Position numbers and translations under genes: made by a program
Origin: Microvirga roseola
Lineage (GTDB): Bacteria; Pseudomonadota; Alphaproteobacteria; Rhizobiales; Beijerinckiaceae
Assembly (NCBI RefSeq): GCF_020866965.1
Contig: NZ_JAJATX010000004.1
Location: 92,690 to 156,689, forward strand
Reading direction: 5' to 3'
Length of the DNA stretch: 64,000 nt
Part shown: in pieces, positions 11,946 to 20,755 of the stretch
Layout of the letters: every line of letters starts with the position of its first letter
How positions within the stretch are numbered: the stretch's first letter is position 1
Notes under the pieces: generated by a model
What the model was told of the DNA's origin: nothing
Database searches by the model: none
The model's input: only the letters and a program-made list of their open reading frames with translations

Positions 11946-13199
11946 ATGTCCGCATCCTCTGCCTCGTCTTCCTCCTCCCGCATCTCCCCGGAACTCATCG
12001 TCCTTTCCGGCTGCCTGATCGCCCTCATCACCTTCGGGCCACGGGCATCCGCCGGGCTGTTCCAGATTCCGATGACGGCCCAGTACGGCTGGGGGCGTGA
12101 CGTCTTCGGCTTGGCGATTGCCGTCCAGAACCTGCTCTGGGGCGTCGGACAGCCTTTCGCGGGAGCGGTGGCGGACAGGTTTGGCGCGATTCGGGTGCTC
12201 TGCGTGGGCGCTCTTCTCTATGCCGTCGGGCTCGTGGTCATGGCCTATGCGACGACGCCGGGCCTTCTGCAGCTCGGCGCGGGCGTGCTCATCGGCTTCG
12301 GCCTGTCCGGCTGCTCGTTCAACCTGGTGCTGGGGGCCTTCGGCAAGCTCCTGCCGGAAGAGTGGCGGCCCATGGCCTTCGGCGCGGGCACGGCGGCGGG
12401 CTCCTTCGGGCAGTTCCTCTTCCCGCCCATCGGAAACATCCTCATCGATTCCTTCGGCTGGCAGCAGGCTCTGGTGGTCTTCTCCTTCAGCGTCCTGCTC
12501 GTCATGCCCCTGTCGCTGGCGCTCGCCACCCGGCCGAGCGGAGGGTCCGCCACCCTGAGTGGACCTGCTCCGGTGCCGGGCCAGTCGATCCGGCAGGCCC
12601 TCGCGGAGGCCTTCCGCCACCGCTCCTACGTGCTGCTGGTGCTGGGCTTCTTCACCTGCGGTTTCCAGCTCGCCTTCATTACGGCCCACCTGCCGGCCTA
12701 CCTGAAGGATGCCGGGCTCTCCGCCACCATCGGCGGCTGGACGCTCGCCGTCATCGGCCTCGCCAACGCCTTCGGCTCGCTTTCGTCCGGCTGGCTTTCC
12801 ACCCGCATGTCGAAGCGCTGGCTGCTGGCCTGGATCTATCTCGGCCGCTCGGTGGCGATCGCCGCCTTCATCCTGCTGCCGGCCTCGCCCGTCACGTCGA
12901 TCCTCTTCGGCATCTCCATCGGCCTTTTGTGGCTCTCGACCGTGCCGCCCACATCCTCTCTTGTGATGCTGATGTTCGGCACCCGCTACATGGCCATGCT
13001 CTACGGTTTTGCCTTCTTCTCCCACCAGGTCGGCGGGTTCCTCGGCGTCTGGCTCGGCGGGATCCTGTACGAGGTCTATGGCAACTACACCATGGTGTGG
13101 TGGCTTTCCATCGTTCTCGGCATCGCCTCGGCCCTCATTAACCTGCCGATCAAGGAGCAGCCGGTGGAGCGGACACCCGCTCTCCAACCTGCGGAATAG
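11946..13199 (+). CDS. MFS transporter
   Basis: A 417-residue major facilitator superfamily permease with 12 predicted membrane helices. The loop 2-3 signature GAVADRFGAIRVL after helix 2 is the MFS hallmark, and the halves are joined by a charged linker near residues 200-220. The ATG at 11946 (MSASSASSSSS) is preferred over an ATG seven codons upstream because of the short Ser-rich leader, but this is not certain. Some features (the helix 1 end FGPRASAGLF and the long N-terminal half) recall small organic-anion exporters of the oxalate/formate type; the substrate is unknown. A hairpin and the acuI-like gene follow. Confidence 0.88.
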   Translation: MSASSASSSSSRISPELIVLSGCLIALITFGPRASAGLFQIPMTAQYGWGRDVFGLAIAVQNLLWGVGQPFAGAVADRFGAIRVLCVGALLYAVGLVVMAYATTPGLLQLGAGVLIGFGLSGCSFNLVLGAFGKLLPEEWRPMAFGAGTAAGSFGQFLFPPIGNILIDSFGWQQALVVFSFSVLLVMPLSLALATRPSGGSATLSGPAPVPGQSIRQALAEAFRHRSYVLLVLGFFTCGFQLAFITAHLPAYLKDAGLSATIGGWTLAVIGLANAFGSLSSGWLSTRMSKRWLLAWIYLGRSVAIAAFILLPASPVTSILFGISIGLLWLSTVPPTSSLVMLMFGTRYMAMLYGFAFFSHQVGGFLGVWLGGILYEVYGNYTMVWWLSIVLGIASALINLPIKEQPVERTPALQPAE

Positions 13200-13241
13200 C
13201 CGCCTCGTCCGAAGGAATGAGGCTGTCGCGCTTGCCCTGAT

Positions 13242-13277
13242 CCTCCCTTGCGCCACAAATGGATGGCGCAAGGGAGG
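13242..13277 (+). promoter_or_regulatory. Hairpin masking the ribosome binding site of the acuI-like gene
   Basis: Perfect 14-bp inverted repeat CCTCCCTTGCGCCA / TGGCGCAAGGGAGG with an 8-base loop. The 3' arm ends in AGGGAGG, the Shine-Dalgarno sequence eight bases before the ATG at 13286, so folding would hide the ribosome site. There is no T run after it, which argues against a plain terminator for the MFS gene. A protein-binding operator is another reading. Confidence 0.65.
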
Positions 13278-13285
13278 AGACTGGA

Positions 13286-14272
13286 ATGGGCACGTTCAAG
13301 GCCATCGTCATCGACAAGACCGATACCGGCCAGAGCGTCGGCTTCCGCGAATTCGACGAGGCCGATCTCATGGAGGGGGACGTCACCGTTCGGGTGTCGC
13401 ATTCAACCCTCAACTATAAGGACGGGCTGGCGCTTACCGGCATGGCCCCGGTGGTGCGGCGCTTTCCCATGATCCCCGGCGTCGATCTGGTCGGCACCGT
13501 GGAGGCCTCCTCCAATCCCGAATTCAAGGCGGGCGATCCGGTCATCCTCAATGGCTGGGGCCTGGGCGAGACCCATCTCGGAGCCTATGCGGAGAAAGTC
13601 CGCGTCAAGGGCGACTGGCTGATTCCGCGACCCGAAGGCATCTCGCCCGAGCAGGCCATGGCCATCGGCACGGCGGGCTACACGGCGATGCTCTGCCTCA
13701 TGGCGCTGGAGCGGCACGGCCTCAAGCCGGATCGCGGTCCCGCCAGCGTGACCGGAGCGGTCGGCGGCGTCGGCTCCGTGGCCGTGGCGCTCCTCGCCAA
13801 AGCAGGCTGGCATGTGATCGCCTCCACCGGGCGGCCTGAGGAAGCGGACTATCTAAAGGGCCTCGGCGCTGCGGAAATCCTCGAGCGGAGCGAATTGACC
13901 GGTCCGGTGCGGCCGCTCGGAAAGGAGCGCTGGGCTGCGGGCGTCGATACGGTGGGCTCCGCGACGCTCGCCAATTTGCTCTCGATGACGAGATACGGCG
14001 GGGCGATTGCCACCTGCGGACTTGCCGGAGGCATGGACCTTCCGGCCAGCGTCGCGCCCTTCATCCTGCGCAACGTGGCGCTGCTCGGCGTCGATTCCGT
14101 CATGGCTCCGAAGGCGTTGCGGATCGAGGCCTGGGACCGTCTGGTGCGGGAGCTCGACCATGCCAAGCTCGCGGCCATGACATCCACGATCCCCCTGGAC
14201 CGGGTCATGGAGGCCGGGCAGGAGATTGTTGCCGGTCGCATCAAGGGCCGGGTCGTGGTGGAGATCGGTTGA
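13286..14272 (+). CDS. acuI: Acrylyl-CoA reductase (AcuI/YhdH family), quinone oxidoreductase-like
   Basis: NADPH-dependent medium-chain reductase of 328 residues, closest by pattern to AcuI/YhdH, which reduces acryloyl-CoA to propionyl-CoA. Visible features are HSTLNYKDGLALTG, MIPGVDLVGTVEAS, the cofactor loop VTGAVGGVGSVAVALLAKAG and the STGRPEEADYLKGLGAAEIL stretch typical of this subfamily. It lacks zinc-ligand cysteines, as expected for the group. The ATG at 13286 is preceded by AGGGAGG, which is locked in a 14-bp hairpin. It is convergent with a LysR gene (3 bases between stops). The physiological substrate in this organism is inferred, not shown. Confidence 0.87.
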   Translation: MGTFKAIVIDKTDTGQSVGFREFDEADLMEGDVTVRVSHSTLNYKDGLALTGMAPVVRRFPMIPGVDLVGTVEASSNPEFKAGDPVILNGWGLGETHLGAYAEKVRVKGDWLIPRPEGISPEQAMAIGTAGYTAMLCLMALERHGLKPDRGPASVTGAVGGVGSVAVALLAKAGWHVIASTGRPEEADYLKGLGAAEILERSELTGPVRPLGKERWAAGVDTVGSATLANLLSMTRYGGAIATCGLAGGMDLPASVAPFILRNVALLGVDSVMAPKALRIEAWDRLVRELDHAKLAAMTSTIPLDRVMEAGQEIVAGRIKGRVVVEIG

Positions 14273-14275
14273 GCC

Positions 14276-15211
14276 TTAGGAGGCGAGGGCCCGCTTCGCC
14301 GTGCCCTCGATCCACCTTTTCTGCTTGGCGATCTCGGCGGCCATGAAATCCATGAAGGCTCTCACGCGGGCCGACTGGCGAAGGTCCGGGTGGGTCAGGA
14401 GCCACAACCCCGCCGAGAAACCCGGGTTGACCTCCGAGAGCCGGACGAGGTTTCTCTTCTCGTCCGCGATGAAGCAGGGCAGGGGGCCGATGCCGATTCC
14501 GGCCTCCACCGCCTCTGCAAGACCGAGGACCGTGTTGACCCGATAGGCGATGTTTTCCGGCGCCACACGCTCTCGCACGAAGCGCGCTGCCTTGAGAGTT
14601 GCGAGGTTGTCACCCAGCGCGACCCAGGGCCGCTCGTAGAGGGCAGGGGATTCGAGGTCCTGCGGCTGGCCGTGGTCCGGGAATTCCTCCGCCCGGCCGT
14701 AGAGCGCCCAGCCGATGGTCGCAACCCGCCGCCCGACCAGGGTCTCGGGCGGGTTGTCGGTGGCCCGGATCGCCACGTCCGCATCCCGTTTCGAAAGGTT
14801 CAGGGCCTGGTTGGCGAGCACCACGTCCAGCCGCATCTCGGGGCAGGTCTTGACGAAGCGCGCGAAGATGTCCGTCAGCAGGTGGACGAGCAGGGTGTCG
14901 TTGGTGGTGACCCTCAACTCTCCTGCGGGGGCGACGGCCTGACCTGCCAGCTTGCGGGTGAAGGAGGTCACGTTCTCCTCCATCTGCTCGGCGAGCGCCG
15001 TCATCTCCTCGCCCGCCGGAGTCAGGATATAGCCGGTCCGGTGCCGCTCGAAGAGCTTGACCCCGAGGTTCTCCTCCATCTGGCCGAGTCGGCGGAAGAC
15101 GGTGGAATGGTTGACGCCTAGGCGCTCGGCCGCGCCGGCCAGCCCGTTCGCTTCGGCAATGGTTTTCACCAGCCTGAAATCGTCCCAGTCGAGATGCTGC
15201 TGCTTGGCCAT
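14276..15211 (-). CDS. LysR-family transcriptional regulator
   Basis: A 311-residue regulator with an N-terminal winged helix (WDDFRLVKTIAEANGLAGAA, VNHSTVFRRLGQMEENLGVK) and the periplasmic-binding-protein-like effector domain (ELRVTTNDTLLVHLLTDIF onward). The ATG at 15211 is chosen because AAAGAG precedes it and the HTH starts just after; an in-frame start six codons upstream is less likely. It diverges from wrbA across 163 bases, the classic layout for a LysR gene and its target, so control of wrbA is a reasonable inference. Two ATCTAG hexamers spaced 11 bases apart (15233 and 15244) lie between the genes. Confidence 0.92.
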   Translation of the reverse strand: MAKQQHLDWDDFRLVKTIAEANGLAGAAERLGVNHSTVFRRLGQMEENLGVKLFERHRTGYILTPAGEEMTALAEQMEENVTSFTRKLAGQAVAPAGELRVTTNDTLLVHLLTDIFARFVKTCPEMRLDVVLANQALNLSKRDADVAIRATDNPPETLVGRRVATIGWALYGRAEEFPDHGQPQDLESPALYERPWVALGDNLATLKAARFVRERVAPENIAYRVNTVLGLAEAVEAGIGIGPLPCFIADEKRNLVRLSEVNPGFSAGLWLLTHPDLRQSARVRAFMDFMAAEIAKQKRWIEGTAKRALAS

Positions 15212-15374
15212 CTCTTTGCATCCTCGCAATGGATCTAGTGCATATCTAGCGCTGGTATTGCAGAAAGGAAAGAATATCTTCGGTCGGCAATCTTAGCGGT
15301 AGCGGGTTTCCTCAACCTTTCAAATGAGCAGAAAGGTGGCCCTGTGCCGCGCCAAGAATCCGTTGGAGATCATT

Positions 15375-15977
15375 ATGACCAAGGTTCTCGTCCTGTATTA
15401 CTCGTCCTGGGGCCATATCGAGCAGATGGCCTATGCGGCGGCCGAAGGCGCGCGCGAGGCCGGCGCCGAGGTGTCCGTGAAGCGCGTGCCGGAACTCGTT
15501 CCGGCGGAAGTAGCCCAGGCCGCCCACTACAAGCTCGACCAGAAGGCCCCCGTTGCGACGGTCGAGGAGCTGCCGGAATACGACGCCATCATCTTCGGCA
15601 CGCCGACCCGCTACGGCACCATGACGGCGCAGATGAAGAATTTCCTCGACCAGACCGGCGCTCTGTGGGCGAAAGGCGCGCTCATCGGCAAGGTCGGCTC
15701 GGTCTTCACCTCCACCGCCACCCAGCACGGCGGCCAGGAAGCCACCATCCTCACCACGCTGCCGGTGCTCCTGCACCACGGCATGGTGGTGGTCGGCCTG
15801 CCTTACTCCTTTGCGGGCCAGTCGGGTGTCGACCAGATCCGCGGCGGCTCGCCCTATGGCGCCTCCACGATCGCAGGCGGCGACGGCTCGCGCCAGCCGA
15901 CCGAGATCGATCTCGACGGCGCCCGCTTCCAGGGCCGCCACGTGGCGCAGATCGCGGCCAAGCTCGCCGCGAAGTAA
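15375..15977 (+). CDS. wrbA: NAD(P)H:quinone oxidoreductase, WrbA family
   Basis: FMN-dependent flavodoxin-fold enzyme that reduces quinones by two electrons and so limits redox cycling. The 200-residue protein shows the FMN phosphate loop [12 protein letters not shown], the [21 protein letters not shown] segment in its usual place, the [14 protein letters not shown] loop and the closing [16 protein letters not shown] region, all WrbA hallmarks. The ATG at 15375 has GGAG seven bases upstream. It diverges from a LysR gene and converges with Sua5, whose stop is five bases away. Confidence 0.95.
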   Translation: MTKVLVLYYSSWGHIEQMAYAAAEGAREAGAEVSVKRVPELVPAEVAQAAHYKLDQKAPVATVEELPEYDAIIFGTPTRYGTMTAQMKNFLDQTGALWAKGALIGKVGSVFTSTATQHGGQEATILTTLPVLLHHGMVVVGLPYSFAGQSGVDQIRGGSPYGASTIAGGDGSRQPTEIDLDGARFQGRHVAQIAAKLAAK

Positions 15978-15982
15978 GCGGC

Positions 15983-16954
15983 CTACCGCTCCGCGGCGGC
16001 GCGGCGGAGGCGGTCGTTGATCGCCTCGCCCAAGCCCGCCTCCGGGATGGGCGCAACAGCGATGGTCGAAGCGCCCGACGCGTCGAGTTGCCGGAGATAG
16101 GAGAAGAGATGAGCGGCGGCCTCTTTGAAGTCGCCGTTTTCGCTCAGGTTGAGAGTCGCGTCCGCGCTCTGGGTGCCTGAGGGCGGCGTTGCCCCAAACA
16201 GAAGTGCGGCCTCGCCCGACTGGATCCTCGTCGCATTCAGGCGCACCTGCGCCCTTGGCGCATAGTGGGAGGCCAGCATGCCTGGCGCGAGGGGGCTTGC
16301 TCCTCCCTCGGAGCCGGTTTCCAGCTTCTGCCCGATGAGGGCTTCGATGGCCTCGCGCGGCACGCCGCCGGGGCGCAGCAGGCGGGGAGCGCCGCCGAGG
16401 CAGGCGACGATGGTCGATTCGACCCCGACCTCCGATGCGCCGCCGTCGAGCACCGCATCGATGCGCCCATCGAGATCGCCCAGCACGTGATCGGCCGTGG
16501 TCGGGCTCACCCGCCCGGAACGGTTGGCGGACGGCGCGGCGACAGGGCGTCCGGTCCTTTCGAGCAGGGAATGGGCAAGGGAATGGGCGGGCACCCTCAA
16601 TCCCACGCTGTCGAGACCCGCGCGGGCAAGGTCGGAAATGGTGCAGCTGGGAGCCACCGGCACGACGAGGGTGAGCGGACCAGGCCAGAAGGCTTCCGCC
16701 AGCTGCCTGGCCGTCGCATCGAAGACGCCCTGCTCCTGGGCGGCTGCGAGGCTGGCGAGATGTGAGATCAGCGGGTTGAAGCTCGGACGCTCCTTCGCGG
16801 CGTAGATGCCCGCAACCGCCTCCGCGTTGGTCGCATCGGCTCCGAGGCCATAGACCGTCTCTGTCGGGAAGGCCACGAGGCCGCCACGGCGCAGGATCGC
16901 TGCCGCCTCGGAGAGCCCCGCCTCGTCGGCCGCCAGACGCGACGTCTGGAGCAT
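15983..16954 (-). CDS. tsaC: L-threonylcarbamoyladenylate synthase (Sua5 type)
   Basis: Makes threonylcarbamoyl-AMP from threonine, bicarbonate and ATP for the t6A37 tRNA modification. The YrdC domain is clear: LVAFPTETVYGLGADATN, the KERPSFNPLISHL loop, FWPGPLTLVV, VGLRVPAHSL and APSANRSGRVSPTTA. After about residue 220 comes the extra Sua5 C-terminal domain (PLAPGMLASHYAPRA), so this is the long, 323-residue Sua5 form rather than short TsaC. The start is ATG 16954 (MLQTSRLAADEAG); an in-frame GTG at 16972 would add six residues. It is convergent with wrbA. Confidence 0.93.
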   Translation of the reverse strand: MLQTSRLAADEAGLSEAAAILRRGGLVAFPTETVYGLGADATNAEAVAGIYAAKERPSFNPLISHLASLAAAQEQGVFDATARQLAEAFWPGPLTLVVPVAPSCTISDLARAGLDSVGLRVPAHSLAHSLLERTGRPVAAPSANRSGRVSPTTADHVLGDLDGRIDAVLDGGASEVGVESTIVACLGGAPRLLRPGGVPREAIEALIGQKLETGSEGGASPLAPGMLASHYAPRAQVRLNATRIQSGEAALLFGATPPSGTQSADATLNLSENGDFKEAAAHLFSYLRQLDASGASTIAVAPIPEAGLGEAINDRLRRAAAER

Positions 16955-17077
16955 TGACCCATGATCGTTCACGTCTAAACTATTCCTTGCCCGAAGGTTG
17001 TCAGCGCTTGCTGGGCGGGTTTAACGGCGCGAGGATATGCGTCAACATCAAAAGCCGTTCGGTTGAGAGGAAACACC

Positions 17078-18856
17078 ATGAGCTACCGTGCGCCAGTCTC
17101 CGACATCGTCTTTACCATGCGGCATGTGGCTGGCCTCGACCGCGCCATCGGGGAGGGGCTCTACGGCGACCTCTCCGCCGACTTGGCGGCGACGATCCTG
17201 GAGGAGGCGGGCCGCTTCGCCAATGACCTGATCGCTCCCCTCAACCGCGAAGGCGACAAGCATGGGGCCACGCTCAAGGACGGCGTAGTCACCACCGCGC
17301 CCGGCTGGAAGGAGGCCTACAAGGGCTGGGCGGAAGCGGGCTGGAATGCGCTCCCGGGCCCGGTGGAATATGGCGGCCAGGGCCTGCCGACTCTGTTGAA
17401 CTCGGCCTGCGTCGAGATGTGGAATGCCGCCTCGATGGCCTTCGGCATCGGCCCCGTGCTCACCATGGGCGCGATCGAGGCGATGGTCGCGCATGGCTCC
17501 GAGGATCTCAAGAGCCGCTACCTGGAAAAGCTCGTCTCCGGCGAGTGGACCGCGACCATGAACCTGACGGAGCCGCATGCGGGGTCGGACCTGGCGGCGC
17601 TTCGCTCCCGTGCCGAGCCGCAAGGCGACGGCACCTACCGGATCACGGGCCAGAAAATCTTCATTACCTATGGCGAGCACGATCTCACCGACAATATCAT
17701 CCATCTCGTGCTCGCGCGCCTGCCCGATGCGCCTGCCGGCACGCGCGGCATCTCGCTCTTCCTCGTGCCGAAAATCCTGCCGGACGGCACCCGCAACGAC
17801 GTGCGCTGCCATTCCATCGAGCACAAGCTCGGCATCCATGCCTCGCCCACCTGCACCATGATCTTCGGTGACAATGGGGGAGCCATCGGCTGGCTCGTCG
17901 GCGAGGAGAACCGGGGCCTCAACTGCATGTTCACGATGATGAACAATGCGCGCCTCGCTGTCGGCCTGCAGGGCGTCGCCATTGCCGAGCGCGCCTATCA
18001 GCAGGCGCTGTCCTACGCCAACGAGCGCAAGCAGGGCCGTGCCATCGGGGCAGTCGAGGGCATGAGCCCCATCGCCGCGCATCCGGACGTCCAGCGCCAT
18101 CTGCTCACCATGAAGGCGCTTACCGCAGCTTCGCGCGCCATCTGCTACATGACGGCGGAAGCCATCGACCGCGCGCATCTGGAGGAAGACCCGGCGCGCC
18201 GGAAGAAGGCTCATGAGCGCGCTTCGCTGCTCACTCCGGTGGCAAAGGCCTTCTCCACCGATATCGGCATGGAGGTCGCCTCCCTCGGCGTCCAGGTCCA
18301 TGGCGGCATGGGGTTCATCGAGGAGACGGGCGCGGCGCAGCACTACCGCGATGCACGCATTGCGCCGATCTACGAGGGCACCAACGGCATCCAGGCCATC
18401 GATCTCGTCGTCCGCAAGCTGCCGCTCTCCGGCGGCGAGACGGTGCGGGCGCAGATCGCTTCCATGCGCGCCACGGTAACCCGCGTGATGAAGGAAGGCA
18501 CGCCTGCCTTCGGGGCAACCGCCGCGCGCCTGCGCGATGCCATCGAAAGCCTCGACCGGGCAACGAGCCATCTGCTCCAGTCGGTCTCCTCCAATGCGCA
18601 GGGCGAGGCGCTGGCCGGCGCGACGCCGTATCTTCGCCTCTTCGCCCTGGCGCAAGGCGGCGCGGCTTTGGCCGATGCCGCTCTTGCCGCCAACGCGCTT
18701 ATGGCCGGCGGCGATCAGGATTCCGCCCATACGGGCCGCATTGCCCTCTGCCGCTTCTTTGCGGAGAACATCGCCGTAGGAGCGAAGGGCCTGGAGGACA
18801 TTGTCCTCTCGGGCGCAGGTTTCCTGCAGGACGCAAATCTGGCCCTCGCGAGCTGA
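17078..18856 (+). CDS. Acyl-CoA dehydrogenase, large DmdC/AcdA-like type
   Basis: FAD-dependent acyl-CoA dehydrogenase of 592 residues, longer than the usual 380-400 because of an N-terminal extension and a C-terminal helical region. Motifs include MNLTEPHAGSDLAAL, ITGQKIFITYGEHD, VHGGMGFIEETGAAQHYRDA and IYEGTNGIQAIDLV, where the Glu in YEGTNG is at the usual catalytic base position. This size class includes 3-methylmercaptopropionyl-CoA dehydrogenase (DmdC), but many members act on other acyl-CoAs. An SDR starts four bases after its stop, so the two are one operon. The ATG at 17078 follows GAGAGGA. Confidence 0.92.
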   Translation: MSYRAPVSDIVFTMRHVAGLDRAIGEGLYGDLSADLAATILEEAGRFANDLIAPLNREGDKHGATLKDGVVTTAPGWKEAYKGWAEAGWNALPGPVEYGGQGLPTLLNSACVEMWNAASMAFGIGPVLTMGAIEAMVAHGSEDLKSRYLEKLVSGEWTATMNLTEPHAGSDLAALRSRAEPQGDGTYRITGQKIFITYGEHDLTDNIIHLVLARLPDAPAGTRGISLFLVPKILPDGTRNDVRCHSIEHKLGIHASPTCTMIFGDNGGAIGWLVGEENRGLNCMFTMMNNARLAVGLQGVAIAERAYQQALSYANERKQGRAIGAVEGMSPIAAHPDVQRHLLTMKALTAASRAICYMTAEAIDRAHLEEDPARRKKAHERASLLTPVAKAFSTDIGMEVASLGVQVHGGMGFIEETGAAQHYRDARIAPIYEGTNGIQAIDLVVRKLPLSGGETVRAQIASMRATVTRVMKEGTPAFGATAARLRDAIESLDRATSHLLQSVSSNAQGEALAGATPYLRLFALAQGGAALADAALAANALMAGGDQDSAHTGRIALCRFFAENIAVGAKGLEDIVLSGAGFLQDANLALAS

Positions 18857-18860
18857 TCCC

Positions 18861-19712
18861 ATGACCCTCAACGGAAAAACCCTCTTCATCACCGGCGCCT
18901 CGCGCGGCATCGGTCTCGCCATCGGCCTTCGCGCAGCCAAGGACGGCGCGAATGTCGTCATCGCCGCCAAGACGGCCGATCCGCATCCCAAGCTCCCCGG
19001 CACGATCTACACGGCGGCCGAGGAGATCGAGAAGGCCGGCGGCAAGGCGCTCCCTCTCATGGTCGACGTGCGCGACGAGGAAGCGGTGAAAGGGGCCATC
19101 GAGAAAACGGTCGAGACCTTCGGCGGCCTCGACATTGTGGTCAACAATGCCAGCGCCATCAGCCTCACGCCGACCACGCAGACCGACATGAAGCGCTTCG
19201 ATCTGATGCACCAGATCAATACGCGCGGCACCTACATGGTCTCGAAATACGCGATCCCGCATCTGGAAAAGGCCGAGGACCCGCACATCCTCATGCTCTC
19301 GCCGCCGCTCGACATGAGCGAGAAATGGTTTGCGCCCCATGTCGCCTATTCCCTGGCGAAGTACGGCATGAGCATCTGCGTGCTGGGGCTTGCGGGCGAA
19401 TTGCGGGGCAGGGGGATCGCCGTCAACGCGCTCTGGCCGCGCACCACCATCGCCACCAGCGCCATCAAGAACCTGCTCGGCGGCGAGGAGATCATGCAGG
19501 CGAGCCGTACGCCGGACATCCTGGCCGATGCGGCCTATGCTATCTTCCACAAGCCCTCGCGGAGCTTTACCGGGCAGTTCCTTATCGACGATGTGTTTCT
19601 GCATGGCGAGGGCGTGAGGGATTTCGAGAAGTACCGGGTCGACCCGACCAAGCCCCTTGCCCCGGATTTCTTCGTGCCGGACGATACGCCGCCCCTCTCG
19701 CAGTTGTCATGA
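18861..19712 (+). CDS. SDR family oxidoreductase (HSDL2-like)
   Basis: Short-chain dehydrogenase of 283 residues. It has the NAD(P) loop TGASRGIGLAIGLRAAKDGA, the NNAS segment and YSLAKYGMS with the Tyr-x3-Lys pair. The long insert after the first beta-strand (KTADPHPKLPGTIYTAAEEI) and the C-terminal FFVPDDTPPLSQLS are typical of the HSDL2-like SDR subgroup linked to fatty-acyl metabolism. It sits four bases after the acyl-CoA dehydrogenase, consistent with a role on a related acyl substrate. The ATG at 18861 is the first Met that matches the family start. Confidence 0.93.
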   Translation: MTLNGKTLFITGASRGIGLAIGLRAAKDGANVVIAAKTADPHPKLPGTIYTAAEEIEKAGGKALPLMVDVRDEEAVKGAIEKTVETFGGLDIVVNNASAISLTPTTQTDMKRFDLMHQINTRGTYMVSKYAIPHLEKAEDPHILMLSPPLDMSEKWFAPHVAYSLAKYGMSICVLGLAGELRGRGIAVNALWPRTTIATSAIKNLLGGEEIMQASRTPDILADAAYAIFHKPSRSFTGQFLIDDVFLHGEGVRDFEKYRVDPTKPLAPDFFVPDDTPPLSQLS

Positions 19713-19750
19713 GAGCTGGGTTAAAGCATACCCGCTAATGGGAGACGGGT

Positions 19751-20746
19751 ATGATTTTAATCCACAGGCCAGCGCAGGATACGGGACCGGCAGGGCAGTC
19801 CCTCGATCGTTACGTTCTGCCCCCCGGGGCGCCGATCCCCGACGATGCGCTGTGGATCGATCTCATCGAGCCGACCCGGGAGGAGGATCGGATTGTCGAG
19901 CTCCATCTCAATATCGAGATCCCGACCCGGGAGGAGATGGCCGACATCGAGCCCTCGGAGATCCTCTACCACGAGAACAACGCCCGCTACATGACGGTGC
20001 GCGTGCTCTGCAGCTCCGAGTCGGATGCGCCGAAGCTTATCGACGTATCTTTCATCCTGACCGAGAAGGCGCTCGTGACCGTTCGCTACGGCGAACCGCT
20101 CTCCTTCCAGATGTTCATGTCCCGGGCCGGCAAGCCGGGCGGGTGCCGGCATCAACCGGAAGCCGTTCTCGATGGGCTGATCGAGACGATCATCGACCGC
20201 GCGGCCGAGATCCTGGGCACGATGGGCATGCGCATTGACCGTCTGTCGCAGGCGATCTTCGAGAACGAGAAGCGGGGCGCGCGCCGCGCGGCGTCCTACC
20301 GCGCGGCATTGAAGTCCATCGGCCGGAAGGGCGACATCATCTCCAACGTGCGCGAGAGCATGGTCTCGGTCGAGCGCATGCTCCTTTTCCTTTCGGCCAG
20401 CATGCAGAGGCCGCAGCGCGCCTCCGGCTTCCAGGCCGAATGGCGCACCGCGCTTCGCGACGTGCAGTCCATCGAGGAGCACGCGACCTTCCTCTCCAAC
20501 AAGATCCAGTTCCTGCTCGATGCGACGCTGGGCCTCGTCACCATCGAGCAGAACGACATCATCAAGATCTTCTCGGTCATGTCGGTGATCTTCCTGCCGC
20601 CGACCCTGGTTTCGTCGGTCTACGGCATGAATTTCGAGATCATGCCGGAACTCCAGTGGGACTACGGCTATCTCTGGGCGATAGGCCTCATCATCCTCGC
20701 CGCCGCGCTGCCCTATCTCTTCTTCCGCTGGAAGCGCTGGCTTTAG
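19751..20746 (+). CDS. corA: CorA-family magnesium/divalent metal transporter
   Basis: Inner-membrane Mg2+ channel of 331 residues. The large N-terminal cytoplasmic domain (LWIDLIEPTREEDRIVE) is followed by a long helix and two C-terminal membrane helices. The selectivity motif YGMN lies at the end of helix 1 (PPTLVSSVYGMNFEIMPEL) and the protein closes with the positively charged FFRWKRWL, as usual. The ATG at 19751 is preceded by GGAGACGGGT. It is 38 bases after the SDR stop and nine bases before the SRAP gene, so it may belong to a longer transcript. Confidence 0.95.
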   Translation: MILIHRPAQDTGPAGQSLDRYVLPPGAPIPDDALWIDLIEPTREEDRIVELHLNIEIPTREEMADIEPSEILYHENNARYMTVRVLCSSESDAPKLIDVSFILTEKALVTVRYGEPLSFQMFMSRAGKPGGCRHQPEAVLDGLIETIIDRAAEILGTMGMRIDRLSQAIFENEKRGARRAASYRAALKSIGRKGDIISNVRESMVSVERMLLFLSASMQRPQRASGFQAEWRTALRDVQSIEEHATFLSNKIQFLLDATLGLVTIEQNDIIKIFSVMSVIFLPPTLVSSVYGMNFEIMPELQWDYGYLWAIGLIILAAALPYLFFRWKRWL

Positions 20747-20755
20747 GAGGGAACT

